Shown here piece by piece: positions 62,077 to 64,000 of a stretch of DNA of 64,000 bases. Position numbers and translations under genes: made by a program. The DNA is taken from positions 4,539,001-4,603,000 of the forward strand of contig NZ_CP059732.1 of NCBI RefSeq assembly GCF_014117325.1, written 5' to 3'. The first letter of the stretch is position 1; each line of letters begins with the position of its first letter. The notes under the pieces are model-generated. The model did no database searches. It saw only the letters and a program-made list of their open reading frames with translations, and was not told the origin of the DNA. This DNA is from Spirosoma foliorum. Its GTDB lineage: Bacteria > Bacteroidota > Bacteroidia > Cytophagales > Spirosomataceae.

Positions 62077-64000
62077 ATGATCATTCCGTTACCAAACTCT
62101 ACCCGAAATGGGTATCGACAATGGGTGTTGTTTAGTCTTCTGTTTCTATCGACTCAGTTGAGTTATGCCCAAACTACAATTACCGGTACCGTAACCGATG
62201 CCACGACCGGCGAAGTACTCGCTGGCACAACCATTCAGGCCAAGGGTACCAACGTTGGTGCAACCAGCAATGCCGCCGGGAAGTATCAGATTAACCTGCC
62301 TACAGGGGCTAAAACCCTCGTTTTTTCCTTCATTGGTTACCAGCCAACGGAAATTGCCGTAGGAAATCAGAGCGTGGTCGATGCCAAGCTGACCGCCACT
62401 GACAATGCCCTCAGTGAAGTAGTTGTGGTAGGGTATGGTGTCCAAAACAAGCGGGACATCACAACAGCCATTGGCTCCGTGAAGGCCAAAGACCTGGCAA
62501 ACCAGCCCGTAGCTAGCTTCGATCAGGCACTGGCGTCTAAAATCGCCGGGGTTCAGGTGTCACAAACATCGGGGGCACCGGGTGCAGCCCTCTCCATTCG
62601 GGTACGCGGCACGGGCTCGATCAGTGCTGGTAACGATCCGCTCTACGTGATCGACGGTATTCCCCTTTCGCGTGATACTAAATATGCCACGGGGAGTACC
62701 AACTCGCAATTCCCAGACAATCCAATCAACGTGATGAGCACGATCAATACCGATGATATTGAAAGTATCGAAGTACTGAAAGATGCCTCTGCATCAGCCA
62801 TTTATGGGTCTCGTGGTTCTAACGGGGTTGTATTATTAACCACTAAACGGGGTAAAGAGGGCAAAACAGTTATCAGTTACGACTCGTACATAGGGGTGCA
62901 AAACGTCTCGAAAAAGATTGATATGCTCAATGCCTACGAATACGCGCAACTGAGCTATGAAGCTAAAAACAACGCCTATCTCGACCGGAACCCAACCGGC
63001 AAACCTACCGATTCGAACGATATTCGGAATAAAGGCGTAGGGGCACCCAGCACGCTCATCCAGCCCGAAATCGTACCCTATCTGAGTGGCCAGGCCGGGC
63101 TGACCAATACTAACTGGCAGGATGCGATTTTCCGTTCTGCCCCAATTCAGAACCACACGCTTTCTATTTCGGGCGGCAAAGAAAATATTAAGTATTATTT
63201 ATCAGCCAATTACCTAAATCAACGGGGCGTAGTTATTAACTCAGGCTTCAAAAGGTATGGCATGCGGGCCAATGTAGAGGTTAAGAATGGCCGCCTAACA
63301 ACGGGGATTAACTTCAATCCCACCTACTCATACCACGATCTGATCAAGGCAGAAGGTCCTTATCTGGGCGAAGGGGTTGTAGGCTTGGCACTGCAAATGC
63401 CCCCACTTTTTCCGGTCTACAATGCAGATGGCTCCTACAATTTTGGCGGCAATGCCTGGGGATACGGGGCTACATCTATCCTAAATCCAGTTGCCATTGC
63501 CAATCAGGTTAGTGACAAACTGAGTCAGTTACGATTATTGGGTAATGCCTATGCTCAATATGAAATCATTGATGGCCTATCGTATCGGCTTAGTGTCGGG
63601 GCCGATGTTAACAGTTTCCAACGGGATTACTATCGGCCATCAACGCTCGAAATACGTGACCGGAAAGGACCTTCAACCCCAACAGGCTTCTCACGCGCCC
63701 AGAATTTCGTAGACTGGCTGGTCGAGAATACGCTGAACTACAATCGTTCTTTTGGGCAACACACGCTTTCGGCACTGGCGGGTTTCTCTTCCCAGAAAGA
63801 TCGTCGGGTAGCCAACGAACTTACCGCGACTAATTTCCCGAACGACTTAGTTTACACACTCAATGCGGGGCAAGTTACGTCGGGCAGTTCCGATGTTCAG
63901 GAATGGTCGCTGCTATCGTATCTGGGTCGGGTTCAGTATGATTACGGCGGAAAATATCTGGTATCGGCAGCAATCCGGGCGGATGGTTCCTCGCGCTTCG
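62077..64000 (+). CDS. SusC/RagA family TonB-linked outer-membrane protein (C-terminus outside window)
   Basis: 641 residues visible, in frame from ATG 62077 to the window end. A signal peptide ends near LSTQLSYAQ; the CarboxypepD_reg-like domain follows (TITGTVTDATTGEVLAGTTI, with FSFIGYQPTEIAV); the SusC-specific link SEVVVVGYGVQNKRDITTAI; the plug with LASKIAGVQVSQTSGAPGAA, IRVRGTGSISAGNDPLYVID and EVLKDASASAIYGSRGSNG; then the barrel. SusC proteins import oligosaccharides or peptides with a SusD lipoprotein, expected just beyond the window. The substrate is not predictable from this part. Confidence 0.95.
   Translation, partial: MIIPLPNSTRNGYRQWVLFSLLFLSTQLSYAQTTITGTVTDATTGEVLAGTTIQAKGTNVGATSNAAGKYQINLPTGAKTLVFSFIGYQPTEIAVGNQSVVDAKLTATDNALSEVVVVGYGVQNKRDITTAIGSVKAKDLANQPVASFDQALASKIAGVQVSQTSGAPGAALSIRVRGTGSISAGNDPLYVIDGIPLSRDTKYATGSTNSQFPDNPINVMSTINTDDIESIEVLKDASASAIYGSRGSNGVVLLTTKRGKEGKTVISYDSYIGVQNVSKKIDMLNAYEYAQLSYEAKNNAYLDRNPTGKPTDSNDIRNKGVGAPSTLIQPEIVPYLSGQAGLTNTNWQDAIFRSAPIQNHTLSISGGKENIKYYLSANYLNQRGVVINSGFKRYGMRANVEVKNGRLTTGINFNPTYSYHDLIKAEGPYLGEGVVGLALQMPPLFPVYNADGSYNFGGNAWGYGATSILNPVAIANQVSDKLSQLRLLGNAYAQYEIIDGLSYRLSVGADVNSFQRDYYRPSTLEIRDRKGPSTPTGFSRAQNFVDWLVENTLNYNRSFGQHTLSALAGFSSQKDRRVANELTATNFPNDLVYTLNAGQVTSGSSDVQEWSLLSYLGRVQYDYGGKYLVSAAIRADGSSRF

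Overview
The window looks like chromosomal DNA of a Bacteroidota bacterium, most likely a Cytophagales member close to Spirosoma. The basis is content and style: a SusC/RagA receptor, CarboxypepD-regulatory-like TonB receptors, six DUF4249 lipoproteins, promoters of the form TTTG-N19-TAnnTTTG (a textbook case lies upstream of the phosphoglucomutase gene), weak Shine-Dalgarno sequences and many short intergenic palindromes. No search was run, so genus is an inference. No rRNA operon, prophage, insertion sequence or CRISPR array was seen.

Layout. 1-9000: mostly housekeeping and small metabolic genes (DUF4260 fragment, NAD(P)-binding oxidoreductase, AraC regulator, sulfatase, PhyH-type dioxygenase, aroA, nagA). 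9734-13209: a large TonB receptor with a downstream lipoprotein. 13248-17412: ribD, prmC, a four-helix-bundle protein, a MoxR ATPase, msrB. 17431-25949: a minus-strand run of envelope genes (Uma2 protein, MBOAT acyltransferase, GT2, two polytopic proteins, EamA exporter, LptF/G permease). 26054-28218: divergent mntR-like and mntH genes around a perfect 28-bp operator-like palindrome. 30003-40289: a signalling island of ECF sigma factor, membrane TPR partner, frameshifted LamG lipoprotein, TPR protein, Ser/Thr kinase, caspase-like peptidase, PP2C phosphatase, two FHA/zinc-ribbon proteins and a membrane protein. 40639-42836: a Ro60 (TROVE) gene followed by four tandem tRNA-mimicking RNA units. 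43155-46245: kup and a nucleoside-diphosphate-sugar epimerase. 46311-58701: five tandem DUF4249 lipoproteins, their TonB receptor, two further envelope genes and a sixth, inverted DUF4249 gene. 58733-64000: SGNH hydrolase, phosphoglucomutase, start of a SusC gene.

The most striking feature is the Ro60 locus. Directly downstream of the TROVE/vWA gene, two complete units (and two partial ones) carry a canonical T arm, then an acceptor-like hairpin closed by a short loop, then a canonical D arm, all enclosed by a stem with a bulge. This is a circularly permuted tRNA architecture, the arrangement known for bacterial YrlA-type Y RNAs, here in a tandem array with an extra variable arm in each complete unit. 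A possible unannotated minus-strand RNA ends at an intrinsic terminator just beyond the array. A second theme is a family of intergenic palindromes whose arms consist of locus-specific repeated words around a shared core, TRGCYGRCGY.
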